Positions 1 to 12,804 of a DNA stretch of 64,000 nucleotides are shown piece after piece. Origin of the DNA: Urechis unicinctus. Taxonomy: Eukaryota > Annelida > Polychaeta > Xenopneusta > Urechidae. Every line of letters begins with the position of its first letter. The stretch's first letter is position 1. The position numbers and the translations under genes were made by a program. The stretch lies in the NCBI GenBank assembly GCA_034190875.2, contig CM067345.1, positions 23,599,938 through 23,663,937 on the forward strand, read 5' to 3'. The notes beneath the pieces are model-generated. The model made no database searches, was not told the origin of the DNA, and saw only the letters and a program-made list of their open reading frames with translations.

Positions 1-2765
1 GTACCTTGATCAACGTACGCCGCACTACAATCGACGGTCGGACAAGATCAGTTAAGCCATTCACAGGGTGCTTAAGTTACTCTCCCATAATTTTTCTTAC
101 ATCATATTTGATTGGTCAACTGTGATTGTGACCCCATTCATGACACATTTAGCTATATTTAGAATGCTAAATTCCCTACCTACGTCATTTTGGGAGTCTC
201 CATCAGCTGACTATATGTCAACGCATGTGATCTTTTTCCGATTGTCGTGTCATTGTTTCATCGGATCTTCTTTTAATCAAACAGAGGGGTATTAATTCTC
301 CTTTCTTCCGATAAAATATTTATTCCTAGTCTTTTAAAGTAATTCTAATAAAATAGTATGTCCGCAACTTCAGATATTGTGGAAATTATAAGTGTACCTG
401 AGGTGCAAAGGTCGCCGTACATTAAACGAAGGACGATGGCGTACTTAAATCGAGGTCTGGTTTAACAAATGAGAGTCTCAATACAGTATTTGCTTCATTT
501 TAGTTTTTTGTTTACCAAATTCACTAAGGAGAATAGTCCTGTGGAATTATGAATAATATTATTGTGTTTTTGAACCAAAAAACAGCCAGTAGAAATGCTA
601 CCAACACTGAAATGCTCTTCCAAAATGTTTCCATTTGGGTTTCTGTGAATTATCAAAATATATGTTATTTTACTTAACTCAAACTCACACCTTATTTTAC
701 TTTGACTTCATCAACAACAATATAAAGCATTTGATTCAAGTTATGTAACCATCATGTGTAGAAACGTAGAAAGTTATTCCTGTGTTGGATACAAAAATAT
801 TTATAAATGCTTTAAAATGTCTGCTCCATAACTAACTAATAGATTGAAGATTAGGAACTGAACTGAATTCAGTTAATAAAATAAAAGCATGCAGGTTAAT
901 GATCATTGTCTACAAAATGTGGGAAAACGCAAACATGTTCATCTTAGCATGCATAAGAATTTGCAAAATTCAATGTTTTTGATCCAAATACATGCATGGA
1001 TCGCATCACTTACTGAGAAGGGTTTTTGGATAGTACTTTGCAGTTACAAGGAGAGAGGGTAAATATTATGTATAAATAAATCAAAATATGAACAAAGAAT
1101 ATGTAGTAACCAAGACAAACTTCCAAAATGCACTTTGTTCATCTATTTGATTCGTACTTGAATCGAGGGACGCAGCGTACGTCGATTGACGTCTGACAAT
1201 GTTGACTAGACATTCTCATTTATTCAAAGTCGGTTTTTAAGCTAGGCGGACATAAAATTTCAATAAAACTTCGTCAAACAATTCATTTTAATGTAAGTTA
1301 TTATCAGACACTGTTATTAACAGATAAGATGGTAGTTTAGGGTTGAATTAACGGCTTCAAACACGGCGGTGAGCTTGGACGCAGCAGTGCACTTGACTGA
1401 AATCAGCTGTTGGGGAACTCCTACGATGCAAGGCGGTCCGTTTCTGGGAGCTAAATTTAGTCAATGATGTCATGAATCTATTTAATAGAACCCGAGATAA
1501 TACAAACGTTAGCGAGTCATCGTAAATTAGATTATTCTCCGGACCCAGCGCATATTGCAACCGTCCGTCGATCGAAGGACGGCGTATGTTGAACGATGTA
1601 CGTACTTCGTTTAAGGGACGTATGTCAATCTGCGGTGATCCGCGACCTGATTATAGCACAATAGACAGTGCACAGATGACGTTTTTGCTGACATCGCTTC
1701 TAATGTCTACCTGAATCGTAGCCGCGAACGACGGTAATATAAATATATACCGTCGTGAGTGAAGATGTGTGGGTCGTGTGGAAAGTGTTTTTATATGACG
1801 ACTCCGGGGCTACTACCAAGTTGTGTACTTACGTAAATATTTATGTCGACAAATGAGATGAATATCCGCTTAAACGAATTATTTTGGTTATCCACTGTCT
1901 CGTTATTATTTAGCAATAGTCGAATAAACTTTTAGAATCACAACTTTCATTCGCGGCAGCCCCAGTTTTGGAGATATGACGTCACATTACGAAGTTCCAG
2001 TTTCACTCGCCATGTGGCTGCAGGTCCCGGTGGAGGGGGCAAAACATGTTAAGTATATAGAGGTAGTATACATGTGTCGGGGTAGGTTTTTTTCGGCCTC
2101 CCGACGGGTTTTGTTGACCTCATAATTGTAGGATGGGGTATGCTCTTGCCATTTTTACTTGTATGACAGGTACAGGTTTTTGAGATCCCGGGGCACACCC
2201 GCTTTTGACGCAGGTCACCCCTACGCAGGTCAAGGCCCCCCCTCCAGACTGCGGGAATCAATAAGTGTTATCTTTTTTTAAATGTCTATGTGATATCGTT
2301 AAATACATATATCGCCCTTCAAAGTAGATATTTCCAAAAGATAATCATTGACAAAATGACACATATACTTAAATAATAAAATTCAGAAAGAAAAAAGTTC
2401 GCTTGCGAAGAACCTTGTCTGCGCATGCGCGCAGAGAAGGAAGTCCATTGTCGTTCACAAAATAAAGTAGTCTACTTTTCAGAATTTGTGTGGCCGGATT
2501 AAATCGCCCTTGACGAAATCTCACCCGTAAACTAACTCAACTTGTTTTTTGGCAATTCATTTATGTGAAAAATTATTCTTCATATATATTTGTGTAATTA
2601 TGTGTATAATTGGAAATCATGTATCGTTCACGCGCATTCGGCTACCTTTGCATAGATGCACGTTAACAATAAATTGTGTTAGAAAATTTTTAACTGAAGA
2701 TGGTGCAAAGACGGTGAAATGTAGCCTAAAGGGAAAATATATAAACGAGTCCAAGTGAGGAAACC
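1..2765. other. No gene recognised
   Basis: AT-rich DNA with no reading frame that resembles a known protein and no convincing exon. A G+C-rich island at about 1985-2260 has no coding signal I can support. Short related motifs around 430-480, 1155-1225 and 1560-1620 suggest old repeat copies but I could not define ends. Confidence 0.5.
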
Positions 2766-2769
2766 TGTT

Positions 2770-3100
2770 TTCGAGTGTAATGCTATAAAATCAGTTTTAA
2801 CTTGTCCGCCCGTCGAATGACTTTTAAAGACGGGTAATGTAGCCTTAGGGGTCCTAGGATAGCTGTTTCAAAACGAATTGGTAGGCACAACAAATTTCAC
2901 AAAAGGAAACAATCGCTGAGTAAAACATTTTCTATTTATGAGGCCAAAATCGGGAAAATGTACTAACGATTTACCAGATGGGAAAAAATGAACGTTTATT
3001 GGTGAAGAGTATCGCAAGTAAAAAGTAAAATTTCGTATCAAACAGGAAACATTAAAGGTTCATGGTCGGAAGTCTTACATGTCTATGAATGGCGAGATAA
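2770..3100 (+). repeat. Interspersed repeat family R, copy A
   Basis: First of four related copies in the window (others at 3655-3975, 9598-9945 and 34225-34590). Shared landmarks are a block near the start reading like gtgtaatgcaataaaatcag, a middle block around aaaggaaacaatcat, and an end block beginning catggtcggaagtcttacat. This copy is the most diverged. No coding capacity is visible, so it is probably a non-autonomous element. Confidence 0.6.
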
Positions 3101-3654
3101 CATAATCCATCATAATATTCTTATTACCTTTAACTCTGCAGATTGAACGATTTCATGAAAAGCTGAGAATAATGACTTGGTTGCTAACCCATCACATCCG
3201 GGGATCACCGGTCACTAAATCGGTCCCAGGCGCTTAGTCTGATAGCAGTTTCGGAGAAAAAGCGCTTGTCCCGTATTGTAGTTCAAACTCCGCCCGTTTT
3301 CATCCTCGGATTGTCCAAAATTTACTGTGCAAAATGATTCTTGGTTTTTGGATTCACCTTTGTGTCGGTATTGTCAGCAGGAGGAAGTCCATAGGATACA
3401 CACTATTCAGTAGTCTAGTAGTGCAAAATCTGCCAGTGTATAGCCTCTCCGTGATCAACACACAAGGAGAGCCTTTTTTTGGCAACACATATACAAACTA
3501 GGCAAGGCAAATGAAAAATAAGATTAAAAGTTGTTAAAAGAGAAAAAGAGAACAGATTAAATTGAGAACATGAGAATGAAGAGTGGACCCAAGATTAGAA
3601 ATCAAAGATGACAACAACAGTCCAAAGTTCAGGAAATTCAAAAATGGAGGAATT

Positions 3655-3975
3655 ATTTTCAGTGTAATGCAATCCTCAGTTTTGTCACGTAAGATGGGTC
3701 GATTACTTTTAAAGAAAGGGTAATTATTTACCGTCGATAGGAGAGCTGTTTGGACGATGGAACACAACAACAAATACACAAAAGGAAACAATCATTGAGA
3801 AATAACATTTTCAGGACTGAGATAGATAGAAAAAGTGATAACGACAGCAGCATATAGGAATGCCCATGGATTGAAAGATGTTTCCAACAGGAACAAGCAG
3901 ATGATGGTCGGAAGTCTTACAATATGCAATAGAGGGCGCTGCAGAACTTTACTGGGTAGTATTCCCTTGTAATTT
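3655..3975 (+). repeat. Interspersed repeat family R, copy B
   Basis: Second copy of the family described at 2770. It includes the end block with the conserved string agagggcgctgcagaacttt at about 3928-3947, which recurs in the copies at 9598 and 34225. Confidence 0.65.
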
Positions 3976-5649
3976 TGAACCGAAACTGTGAATGCGAATG
4001 CACCATTTCTGATATTTTATGTGAAACTTTATCCGCAAACTACAATACATTCAAAAACAATCTTCTGTTTTCATCTTCGTTTCATTTGAAGGAAAGTGTG
4101 GCATATATGGGTTAAAATTCACGTCCCGTCAGGCCATGACGCAAGGTTTTCTTATATCATTATTTAACGTAGTAAGGAATCGGTCGATGATTTTTCAAAA
4201 CAGAACTTGGATGATATTTTAGCACCTTTAACGTTAGCTTATGAAATCACCATCGTCTTAATCATATCTTTACTTTTGTAGCGTCTTTCAAATGAACATA
4301 TTCAGAAATCAAAAAGTGGCCCCACCAATTTTGAAAATGTTTTTCCAATTCCTTTTTATATCTCCGATGGCATGAAATGTGCGGGTACTATAAAGTTTGT
4401 GAGATTTCATCTGAGTTAGTCATAAATGTGTCTGAGATAACAAAAGCAGTACTTGACGAACACTGGGTGCGTAAAAAATGGGAAAGACGAATGTAGGCGT
4501 AACCAAAAAAAATGTGTCTGAAGACGAAAGGCAGTACTTGACGAACAGTTAAAAAATTGTGTACGCAAGTAACGAAAAAAAGGTTCGACTTATGAAATGT
4601 TTAAATATACATCACCCATCATGATATTAAGGTTACATTTTGTTGGAAACACATGGTGTTACTATAAGTATTAATATCGAACAAACACCACGAGTAACCC
4701 CGCAGCGATAATTCAGGTTCTATCGGGCGCCGATAAAAGGGCTGACGTTCACGTGAATGCTGAAGGAGGTTTACGGTAACAAACCGTTGATTGATTATGT
4801 CGCTAGTTAAAGGTAAGAATCTTTTTTGTCCGTGAACATCATTGCATTCTAAAACTCCATCACTTGGGTACGTTTGGTGTTTGGTAGTTGTCTGAATCGA
4901 TCTCGAATTTTTTAACATTGCGTCGTTATCAGACAGGGTATGACGTCTACTCAGACGTGTTGTAGGGCTAGTACGGGAGTAGCCCTACAAGACGTCTGTG
5001 GTATAAATTCATGTTACCGTTACACCGGAGCTAGTACGGGAGATGCTATTGCACTACCGTCCTCCACACTTTCGGAAGTTAATATCACCGGTAAAATTGG
5101 AAAGTTATCGCAAATATATTTTTCGGCTGGCGATAGGATTGTGAAACATCTCTTGATCAAAACTAAATTATCAATCTCGAAACTATGCATATTTCGTGAA
5201 AAAAAAGTGGTGTGTTCTGTCAGGATGTGTCTGAATCGACAACAAAATAGGTTGCTGTTCTGCTAGACCAACAAGGTGGTAAAACTTGACGTTGGTCTGT
5301 TGGGTTTATTATCAGAGGTATGCTCACTGATATATATATTGATTGTGTAAGCCTATTAATGATAAGATCAAATCATCAGGGTTCGGTTCAAGCCCACGTA
5401 CCTGTGGTCAATGCAGACAAACTTACAGTCCCGATCGGACGGGCTACTCAGACGTCCTGTAAGGCTAACAAACTTATAATCTCACTATTTTCCTGTTGAA
5501 GGCGGTCGTACTTTTTCGTGTCAACAGCTTTGGCATGTTCCTGGGATTACATTAACGAACGATAAACCTGTCGATAACTGCACATATTGGTCCGGCAGCT
5601 ATCGTGTTTCGTCCAACGCGTCGTAGTGTTGTTACTGTCGTCTCCCCAC

Positions 5650-5960
5650 ACCCACAGCACTTGCACATACACAATACTAGCACACTCTCAGCGCTAGCAT
5701 AACACCAGCACTAGCACATACACCGCACAATCACACCCTCAGCACTAGCGCATACATAGCACAATCACACCCTCAGCACTAGCGCATACACAGCACAATC
5801 ACACCCTCAGCACTAGCGCATACACAGCACAATTACACCCTCAGCACTAGCGCATACACAGCAAAATCACACCCTCAGCACTAGCGCACACACACCACTA
5901 GCACATCATTAGTACTGGAATACTCTCAGCACTAGCACATCCTTAGTACCAGCACATCCT
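5650..5960. repeat. 34-bp minisatellite in intron 1 of BHMT-like copy 1
   Basis: About six good units of 34 bases built around caccctcagcactagcgcat, with degenerate partial units at each side. It is absent from the matching intron of copy 2 (30742-31373), so it arose or was inserted after the duplication, or was lost from copy 2. Confidence 0.85.
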
Positions 5961-6104
5961 CAGCACTTGCACCAAGAGCTTAAACATGCGAGGAGCACAA
6001 GACACAAGACAGTACCATGCATTAATAGCCAAGCTACGTACAGGAACTGGTTATTGAATACCATCATGCGAGGGGTCTTCGGTATACGAACAAACATCTG
6101 CTGC

Positions 6105-6255
6105 AAGTCCCAAAATCTCCAAACATGACCGCCTACAGTGCAAGGGCGTTTGGAAATGCCACACCAAGATTGTTGAATGCACTACCTAACGCTGTGCGCC
6201 AGTTCAATTCACTTGACACGTTTAATCAAAGCCTGCTAGAAGCCGAAGCATAAGG
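6105..6255 (+). mobile_element. LINE reverse transcriptase C-terminal scrap
   Basis: The + strand reads SARAFGNATPRLLNALP followed by VRQFNSLDTF and a stop near 6252. This resembles the conserved C-terminal end of CR1/jockey-type non-LTR ORF2 (RAFSVAAPRLWNSLP, then S..SF). Only this last ~50 residues remains. It sits in intron 1 of copy 1 and is missing from copy 2. Confidence 0.65.
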
Positions 6256-8054
6256 AGATCGCGTCGTTATCTGCTCTTGTTTTACCCTCCATGGCGTAAG
6301 GGATTCGAGAGTTACAGTTCTCATGCAAATCGTGCTATTCCTGAGTGCTTTACGCATCGCACGCGCCGCAGCTTGGACACTTGGTATCAAATAAACTCGT
6401 TGTCAAATCTTGTCATTTCTCATCAAACAGGTCTAAGGGAAAGATTGGCCGATGGAGAGAATATCATAGTGGCAGAAGGCTATGTGTTGGAGTTAGAAAG
6501 ACGAGGTTACCTCAGCATTGGCGCCTATGTACCGGAAGTCGTGGTGGACCACCCGGAAGTCCTTCGAACGCTACACGAGGAATGGGTTCACGCCGGAAGT
6601 GACATTGTTGAGGCCTGTACGGTAGATATTTGCCACAAATACATTCTATGAGTCAATCGAGGTTGGTCGTAATTGAAATAAAATGAAACATCTGGGGTTT
6701 CCCTCGCTTTCAACCAAAGACGCTTGGTTCCCGTTGCCACATTTCCGAGTGTCGAACGGCAAGATCTGCATACCTACTGATACATGTGCTCATCACCGGG
6801 TATATGGAAACACTTAATTTCAACGCGTTGATCAGAAATTACCATAGGTTAACTTGTCGGTTCAAATTACCATACATTAGTAATTCGTATGTAAACATAC
6901 GATCATTAACGAGAACGTTGTTTAATATGGACGTTGTAACTGTGTCTGCCTTCAGTACTTTGGACATCGGGCTCAGCTGGAGTTGATCGGTCGCGGAGAC
7001 GACTATGAGAAGATCAATAGGAACGCTCTTCAGATTGCCCGTCAAGTGGCGGACAAACATGGCAAACTTATGGCAGGCAACATCTGTAACACCATGATAT
7101 ACACACCGAATGATGTTGATACAGACGCCAAAATAACATCCATGTTCAAAGCAAGTAGTGTTACTCTTTAAACCAAAAACTGTCTATAACGATCACTTAG
7201 GGACCGTTCTCTTGTATCATTGATAGCCAAATTCTAATAATAGCAGTATCACATTTGCGACTTCGTATTTTTGTTTAAGCCTGCATGCATTTTATTCAAA
7301 TGTGTACATGAAACATGTTTAAGATTCTGTGCTTTGCCCCAATTAAATGGGCTGAATAACAAGAACTGCTCTCAGTGCTAAATGTAAACCGCTTATTGGA
7401 GCAATCAGTCTTGATCGCATCCAATCAAAACAAGCGTTACGTTGCAGCACCCCGGTCGTCTATCAACGAGCATGACGTTGCCAACATGAAGTATCATCTG
7501 TGATCTGAGTGGATGATTGGTCCAGCGCGCTGCCATTTTCATTTCGCTTTCGTCCTTTCAGTGACATAATCTGGTCAAGGTCCCGGGGGACACATGCATG
7601 TTTCAGATATTTAACTTTACGCCTGGGGCGAGCAGCGAAACGGAACCCGTCAGAGCCAGTCCTCTCCCGGGCGGTGAGAAAGTTAAGCGGATCAGAATGA
7701 CTTTGCCCGAACTGTCATTCAACCAATATGCCTAAATTACTTGTTATCTAATCATTTGTAGGAGCAGATTGCGTGGGCGGTGGAAGAGAGAGCTGACATT
7801 GATTATCGCTGAAACCTACCATGACCTTGGCGAGGCGCTTATAGCGCTTGGTTGCATACAGCAATACGGACAAGGTAATCCTATCAGAGAGTGGTACTGT
7901 CTCTTTGAGTATAGCTTACAACAATGAACCAGCATAATCATCTCATCAGCATAACAGCTTATCGTACACTAAGGCCACGTGATATATTTGCTCTAGATTT
8001 CCGTTGGGGTGGTTATTCCCCACCACCCCATACAGCTCAAAATGATAGGAACCC

Positions 8055-8271
8055 CAGGCCCGTAGCCAGGGGGTTCGAGAGGTTCGATCGAACCGCCCAC
8101 TTTGCCCAGAAAGGTCCGCCTTACTCTAGCGCATGTGTGTATATATAGATATATCGTGTGTCGATGGGGCCTTTGATTATGGTCTAATAGCCGCATCAGT
8201 ATGAGTAAAGAGAAAGGTCCACAATTGAGGGGAAAAGAACCCCTCCACTAAAAATCCAGGCTACGGGCCTG
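8055..8271. mobile_element. 217-bp MITE in intron 4 of BHMT-like copy 1
   Basis: Left end caggcccgtagcc and right end ggctacgggcctg are perfect 13-base inverted repeats. AACCC flanks both sides (8050-8054 and 8272-8276), a likely target site duplication. The matching intron of copy 2 (about 32941-32965) runs straight through without the element, giving a paralogous empty site. There is no coding capacity. TIR sequence and a 5-8 base duplication would fit a hAT-like MITE, but the family is not proven. Confidence 0.85.
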
Positions 8272-9597
8272 AACCCCTCCCCTCCCCCATCCCAGTTTTA
8301 ACCATGCTTTGTCTGGCACATAAAAAAACAGCGTTCCATTTATTATGGTCCATGATGTACCAGGTTTACCTGCGGTTGTCACAGTAGCCGCCCCACCGAC
8401 AGATAAGTTATTTGATGGCGTCGAGATAGCAGAGGCTTGTCGCCGCCTGGAGGAGGCCGGAGCTGATGTGGTCGGTGTCAACTGTATTAGGGGGCCTGAT
8501 TCTATGATGCCTATCATGAAAGAAGTTCGTAAAATATGCAAGGTGATAATTTTTTTCAAACAAGAAATGTGTTCCTCCCAATTGACTGGTTGCTGTGTTG
8601 GGTTGATATGTTGTGTCAATATTTGTTAATATGATCCATGCACTGTACTTTGCAACATAACAGAAAATATTTTGAAACAATTTGTTCCGAACTCCACGTC
8701 TTTAAATGTGCTCCTCACACATCATTAGACTACCAATAAATTATAAATAAATCAATCAATTATAATATAATCATTTGATCTGAAACGGCTGTTATTCATT
8801 AATACCTGAAAATATACAAGTGTATTGGATTCACCAGGGACCTATCGCCTGTCTACCTGTTCCAATCAGAACGGACAGCAAAACCAAAGGAATGCATCAG
8901 CTACGTGAAGCTAGAACAGGTGCTGTTCTCCTTACAATTCCTACATATGTAGAATTATTTAATCATATTAACAGTGCTTGTTTCATTCATTATTCGTAAC
9001 AACTTATGAATTATGCAGTACATAATGTTTGACTTCTGCTTGCTGAAGGAGCCCGGGCATGCCCGTCGGAATTGGACGCGTTCTTGTGTTCCCGTAGTCA
9101 CATCCGGGCATTTGCTGAGGAAGCGCGCGACTTAGGTATCCAATACATCGGTCTCTGTTGCGGCAATAAAGCTTTCTACATGCGAGAAATAGCTCAGGTT
9201 TATGGCCGTACACCACCAGCATGCAAATACTCTGTGAGACCCGGACAGCATATTATGAAAATTCAAGATCCTGAGCGGAAATACCAACAGGAGCATTACG
9301 AAAACGATCTGTGTTTTATCCCAACCTAAAATATAACATACTTGACATAAATGTCAACAATTGATTTAGTTTCTGATATTGCTGATCGGCACAACAATAA
9401 CTTTCCATTTTAACATATCCATTCACAGGACCGCTGCAAATTGTTATAAATTACCTAGTACAGTAAAACCATTTGTCTCTGTTATAGAACATGACCTGCG
9501 CACAACATATGTAAAAGCAAAAGAATTTTGTTTATTTTTGTGAAAAAAAACGTAGTAAGGTATTTGTAATGTGCAGTCACAGCGAGGAAATGTGTTT

Positions 9598-9945
9598 TCA
9601 GTGTAATGCAATAAAATCAGTTTTGTTACGTAAAGAACGTCGATTATTTTTAAAGAAAAGGTAATTATTTACCGTCCCAGGAGAGCTGTTTCAAAACGAT
9701 GTGTACACAACAACAAAAACACGAAAGGAAACAATCATTGTGAAATAACATTTTCTTTGATGAGGCCAAAATAGAAAAATATGATTTCAGAATATAAAAA
9801 TGCCAACAGGCACGTAATTGTATTTGGCCTATGTGTTGACTTAATGTTTCCAACATGAACATTAACTTCCATGGTCGGAAGTCTTACATGAAGCTCAATA
9901 GAGGGCGCTGCAGAACTTTGGCTGAGGTAGTTTCCCTTGTGCCTA
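9598..9945 (+). repeat. Interspersed repeat family R, copy C
   Basis: Well-preserved copy just 3' of BHMT-like copy 1, matching the copy at 34225-34590 behind copy 2. It was therefore part of the duplicated segment. Confidence 0.7.
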
Positions 9946-10299
9946 TTGGACAATGAAGGCGTGAGCCAGTTAATCGCCAGGGGTCGCGATTTCCATTACC
10001 ACCCACGTCCATCGGAGATTAAGTTTACCATGAATGAAGAAAGGATGGAAATAGTGGAGCATTCCAACACAGATATATTGATAGCTATGCAGAAGGGGTT
10101 AAGCTTTATGTTGACAAATTAGGTAAAACATTCCTTCAACATCATAAACCCATGCAGTTTCTTCTTTGATTTTCGGACGCGTATTTTCGGTTGATATACA
10201 TATAGGCGCCACCGGCCTCGATTGGGTTGTTTTGGTTGTTTTGTCATTCTGCTCTTTGATTTTGGTTTGTTCATCGACAAGGTGCTGTTCAGCACATTT

Positions 10300-11840
10300 G
10301 GAAACTTGATTATCCTGATCCAAGACTAACGTGACTACTTCGCTGAAATAATTCGCAAATCATCCAGACGTCCTCCTAGAGGTGCATCGTGATGTATTTT
10401 GAGGAAGTGTTTCTTGAAGTTCTGAGGGATAACTAAATGTGCCATTGCTTAATAGGGATTCGGTCCCTGTGATGTTAATATGTAATACAGGAGATAGTCA
10501 GCTATGAAATAGTTCAGTTCGTGTTGAGCAGCATGACTGCTACTAGTTTATTAGTAAGGAACGGTGCCATATTTGAGGGGGTCCCAATTAGTTCTCGCTT
10601 GGTTTGTTGGCCGATGTCGATGTTCTGCGCGTTGAGTCGGCTTATCAGTTACTGCACATAGGATTTCTAATCGTCCTCTCAATTTGAAAATAGTGGTGCC
10701 AGCTTATCAAGATCACAAGGGAAGGCAGATAAGTTGCTTGATGCAGAGGTGGGGATAGTGCAATCGGATTCGTGTGCAGTTTTGTCTTTCGGTTCACTTG
10801 GCTGAGAGAGAAGCAATAGGATAATGGATGGTACATCGTAAAATTTCAACTGAAGTTTTGTCATTAATCGTGTTGCCGGCTCGTTAATTACTTCAGGATG
10901 ATGTATGGCTGATAACAAGTCAGGCTTTTCTAATCGTGACTGAGGAAAGTTAAAGCAAGATTTGGACGAAAACTGTGGCTAGGACATGCACCTTAACCAA
11001 ACTTGCTCGCATCAGTCGACAATATGAATGGTTTGTCGAAATCGGTAAAAGATCAAACCTGGGAACTTACCAGAGCATTATTCAAGGCGTCAAATGTATC
11101 TTGGCATTCTGGTGACCACGCAAAGGATTGATTTTTCTTAGTTAAAGCATATAGAGGGCGTGCAATAATTGCATGACAACCGACGAACCTTCTGAAAAAA
11201 AACTGTTAATCACAGGAAAGCACGTACGTCTTTAAGTTTTGCAGGGGCAGGATAGGTTTCGATTGCCTAAGATACTTTACTTTCTTCACAGCAAACGAAC
11301 ATTTTCTGGTGTGTAGCTTCAGGTTGGCATCACGTAACTGTACAAATATTTCCCCTGAGATGTTTAAGATGTAGGACAAATGTGGATGACAAACAACAGA
11401 TATCATCGATGTAGGCCATGATGTAGTTGTATTGTATTGTACGCAACAAAGAGTCAACGAGGGAATGAAACCTGGGGCATTGTTCAAAGTGCGATAAACC
11501 CAGTGTTATCCCTGGACTCTGGATCTAAGCGGATTTGATGGAATACCTGCGTGCAATTAAGAACTGAAAAGCACTGGGGTTTATTTTCACCTACACAATC
11601 TGACACTTCATCTTACCTAGGAATCCTAAGGACTTGAGGATAAGTTACCGCATTAAGGCCTTTGTAATCAATTTCGAGTCAGAGGCCACCGCCAGATTTC
11701 TTAACTAAAAGGGCTGGCGAGGCCCAGGCCCCATCATGAGCTTCCTTGATTAATCCTTGTTGGAATTGTTGGTTGATGATTTTTTCTATTTCCTGTCTGC
11801 CCTAGTCAAGGTCCCCTAGCCTGATGGCTGCGGGCGCTGT
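10300..11840 (-). pseudogene. Gypsy pol remnant: reverse transcriptase, RNase H, integrase start
   Basis: The - strand frames give, in order: an RT entry block with WASPALLVKK and DYKGLNAVT (about 11760-11650); the LKLHTRKCSFAVKKVKYL block before the thumb (about 11320-11260); a connection block with ARPLYALTKK and FAWSPECQDTF; an RNase H start with PFILSTDASKFG (about 11030-10990); and an integrase zinc-domain-like block HHDAPLGGRL (about 10390-10360). These are in family order for Ty3/gypsy pol. Stops and shifts separate all the blocks, and the catalytic YxDD region is degraded. No function expected. Confidence 0.8.
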
Positions 11841-12649
11841 ATACATGTTACTGATATTCAATAGTCTCGCCTTCAGGTCTAGGAGACCTTAATGTCTTGA
11901 ACTGGACAGGGCCCGTATTCACCAACCACGCTGAGCTTAAGTCACAACTCAACGCTGAGTCGCCGTTATGATGACTCAGCTGAGCCGTTGCTAAGTTGGT
12001 ATTCACCAACGCCGTTGAGTCCGGACTTAGTTGAGACACGCGCGCAACGTTTTGGCTGTCTGCCAGAATCAAAACCTTACCTCTCGCAGTTCACCTTGGT
12101 ACAAACATTTTGCGCGGGTTTGTAAACATATGATGGTCTTGGATGACTAATACAAATCGACAGTTTGGATAAGGAGATTTACATCAGCCCGTTGGTGTGC
12201 ATGAATGGTTATGAAGGATTATTACTTGTCAACGCAAGGAGAATTCGAGTTTGACGATGTACTTTGTTGTTCGGATTGGCGATGGACGATAATCAACGGA
12301 AAACAAACCGATATACAATATCATCAAAGATAAGTTAATTTGCAAAGCTAATTTTATTGTTAAACGTTTAAGATTATCTGTATCTGTTTGTTGTATTAAA
12401 TGATATTCAGATCGCTCTGACGAGATTTTGAGTAGTTTAGTTCTTCTTTCGGAATCTGACTCATCGTCTACCTGTCTACTCCAGACTACTGCCCCGCCCC
12501 TCCAGGCTTCCGTGTAATCATTAGTCGTATGCTACTGGGTAGTCCAGTTTAATCAGAGTCTATAAGAGTATTGTTGTCAATAATGAATTCTTGATTCTTT
12601 TATCATGTTGTATTCAGAGTGATATTTAAATGGAAGTATCTATTCCATT

Positions 12650-12804
12650 GGTATTCAACATATATGTTTGAAATAGCCAAAGCAAAAAGAGATGCAGTGA
12701 AGCATCCTTCAACTGGAGGAGGGAAGGAGCCAAAACAGGCTGATGAAGCTGAGGTAGTATGTTTGAGGGGGCTCCCTCCCTCAATGGAGTTGCTGGTGGA
12801 ATAG
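12650..12804 (+). pseudogene. Fragment resembling Harbinger Myb/SANT-like accessory protein
   Basis: The + strand reading includes a KHPSTGGGKEPKQADEAE stretch followed by a run ending ELLVE and a stop. Harbinger-type DNA-binding proteins often carry a similar TGGGP..P linker after the Myb-like domain. There is no start or DNA-binding domain left, so this is weak evidence used mainly to suggest the type of the surrounding TIR element. Confidence 0.35.

Larger units (their letters stand above)
4797..9329 (+). pseudogene. Betaine-homocysteine methyltransferase-like gene, copy 1 (frameshifted)
   Basis: Exons, with matching splice phases: 4797-4812, 6431-6621, 6956-7150, 7762-7874, 8364-8542, 8838-8919, 9049-9329. 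The product belongs to the homocysteine S-methyltransferase family, which moves a methyl group to homocysteine using a zinc site. The zinc motifs are present: GVNC in exon 5 and GLCCG in exon 7. Two defects are seen. Exon 4 is 113 bases against 112 in copy 2, with an extra A at about 7798 that brings a stop within five codons. The donor after exon 3 is GCAAGT (7151) where copy 2 has GTAAGT. GC donors can work, but the frameshift would remove the C-terminal half including all zinc ligands. Other exons stay open and nearly identical to copy 2, so loss is recent or the insertion is an assembly error. Confidence 0.8.
3530..10140 (+). repeat. Segmental duplication, unit 1 (carries BHMT-like copy 1)
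   Basis: This block aligns by eye, in order and on the same strand, with 29260-34850. Matches include 4240-4410 against 30170-30330, exon 1 and its flanks, all BHMT-like exons and most introns, and the tail containing repeat R. Unit 1 is longer because it gained a minisatellite and LINE piece in intron 1 and a MITE in intron 4. Outer limits are approximate. Confidence 0.75.

Noticed and set aside
5690-5900. Possible CRISPR-like regular array
   Set aside because: Units are contiguous 34-bp tandem repeats without spacers, and the genome is animal.
8248-8619. Minus-strand frame of 123 codons
   Set aside because: Antisense of BHMT-like exon 5 and its intron; the same happens at 33026-33217 and 18112-18357.
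10099-10323. Possible independent small protein on the - strand
   Set aside because: It directly continues the gypsy integrase-like block and is better read as part of that decayed pol.
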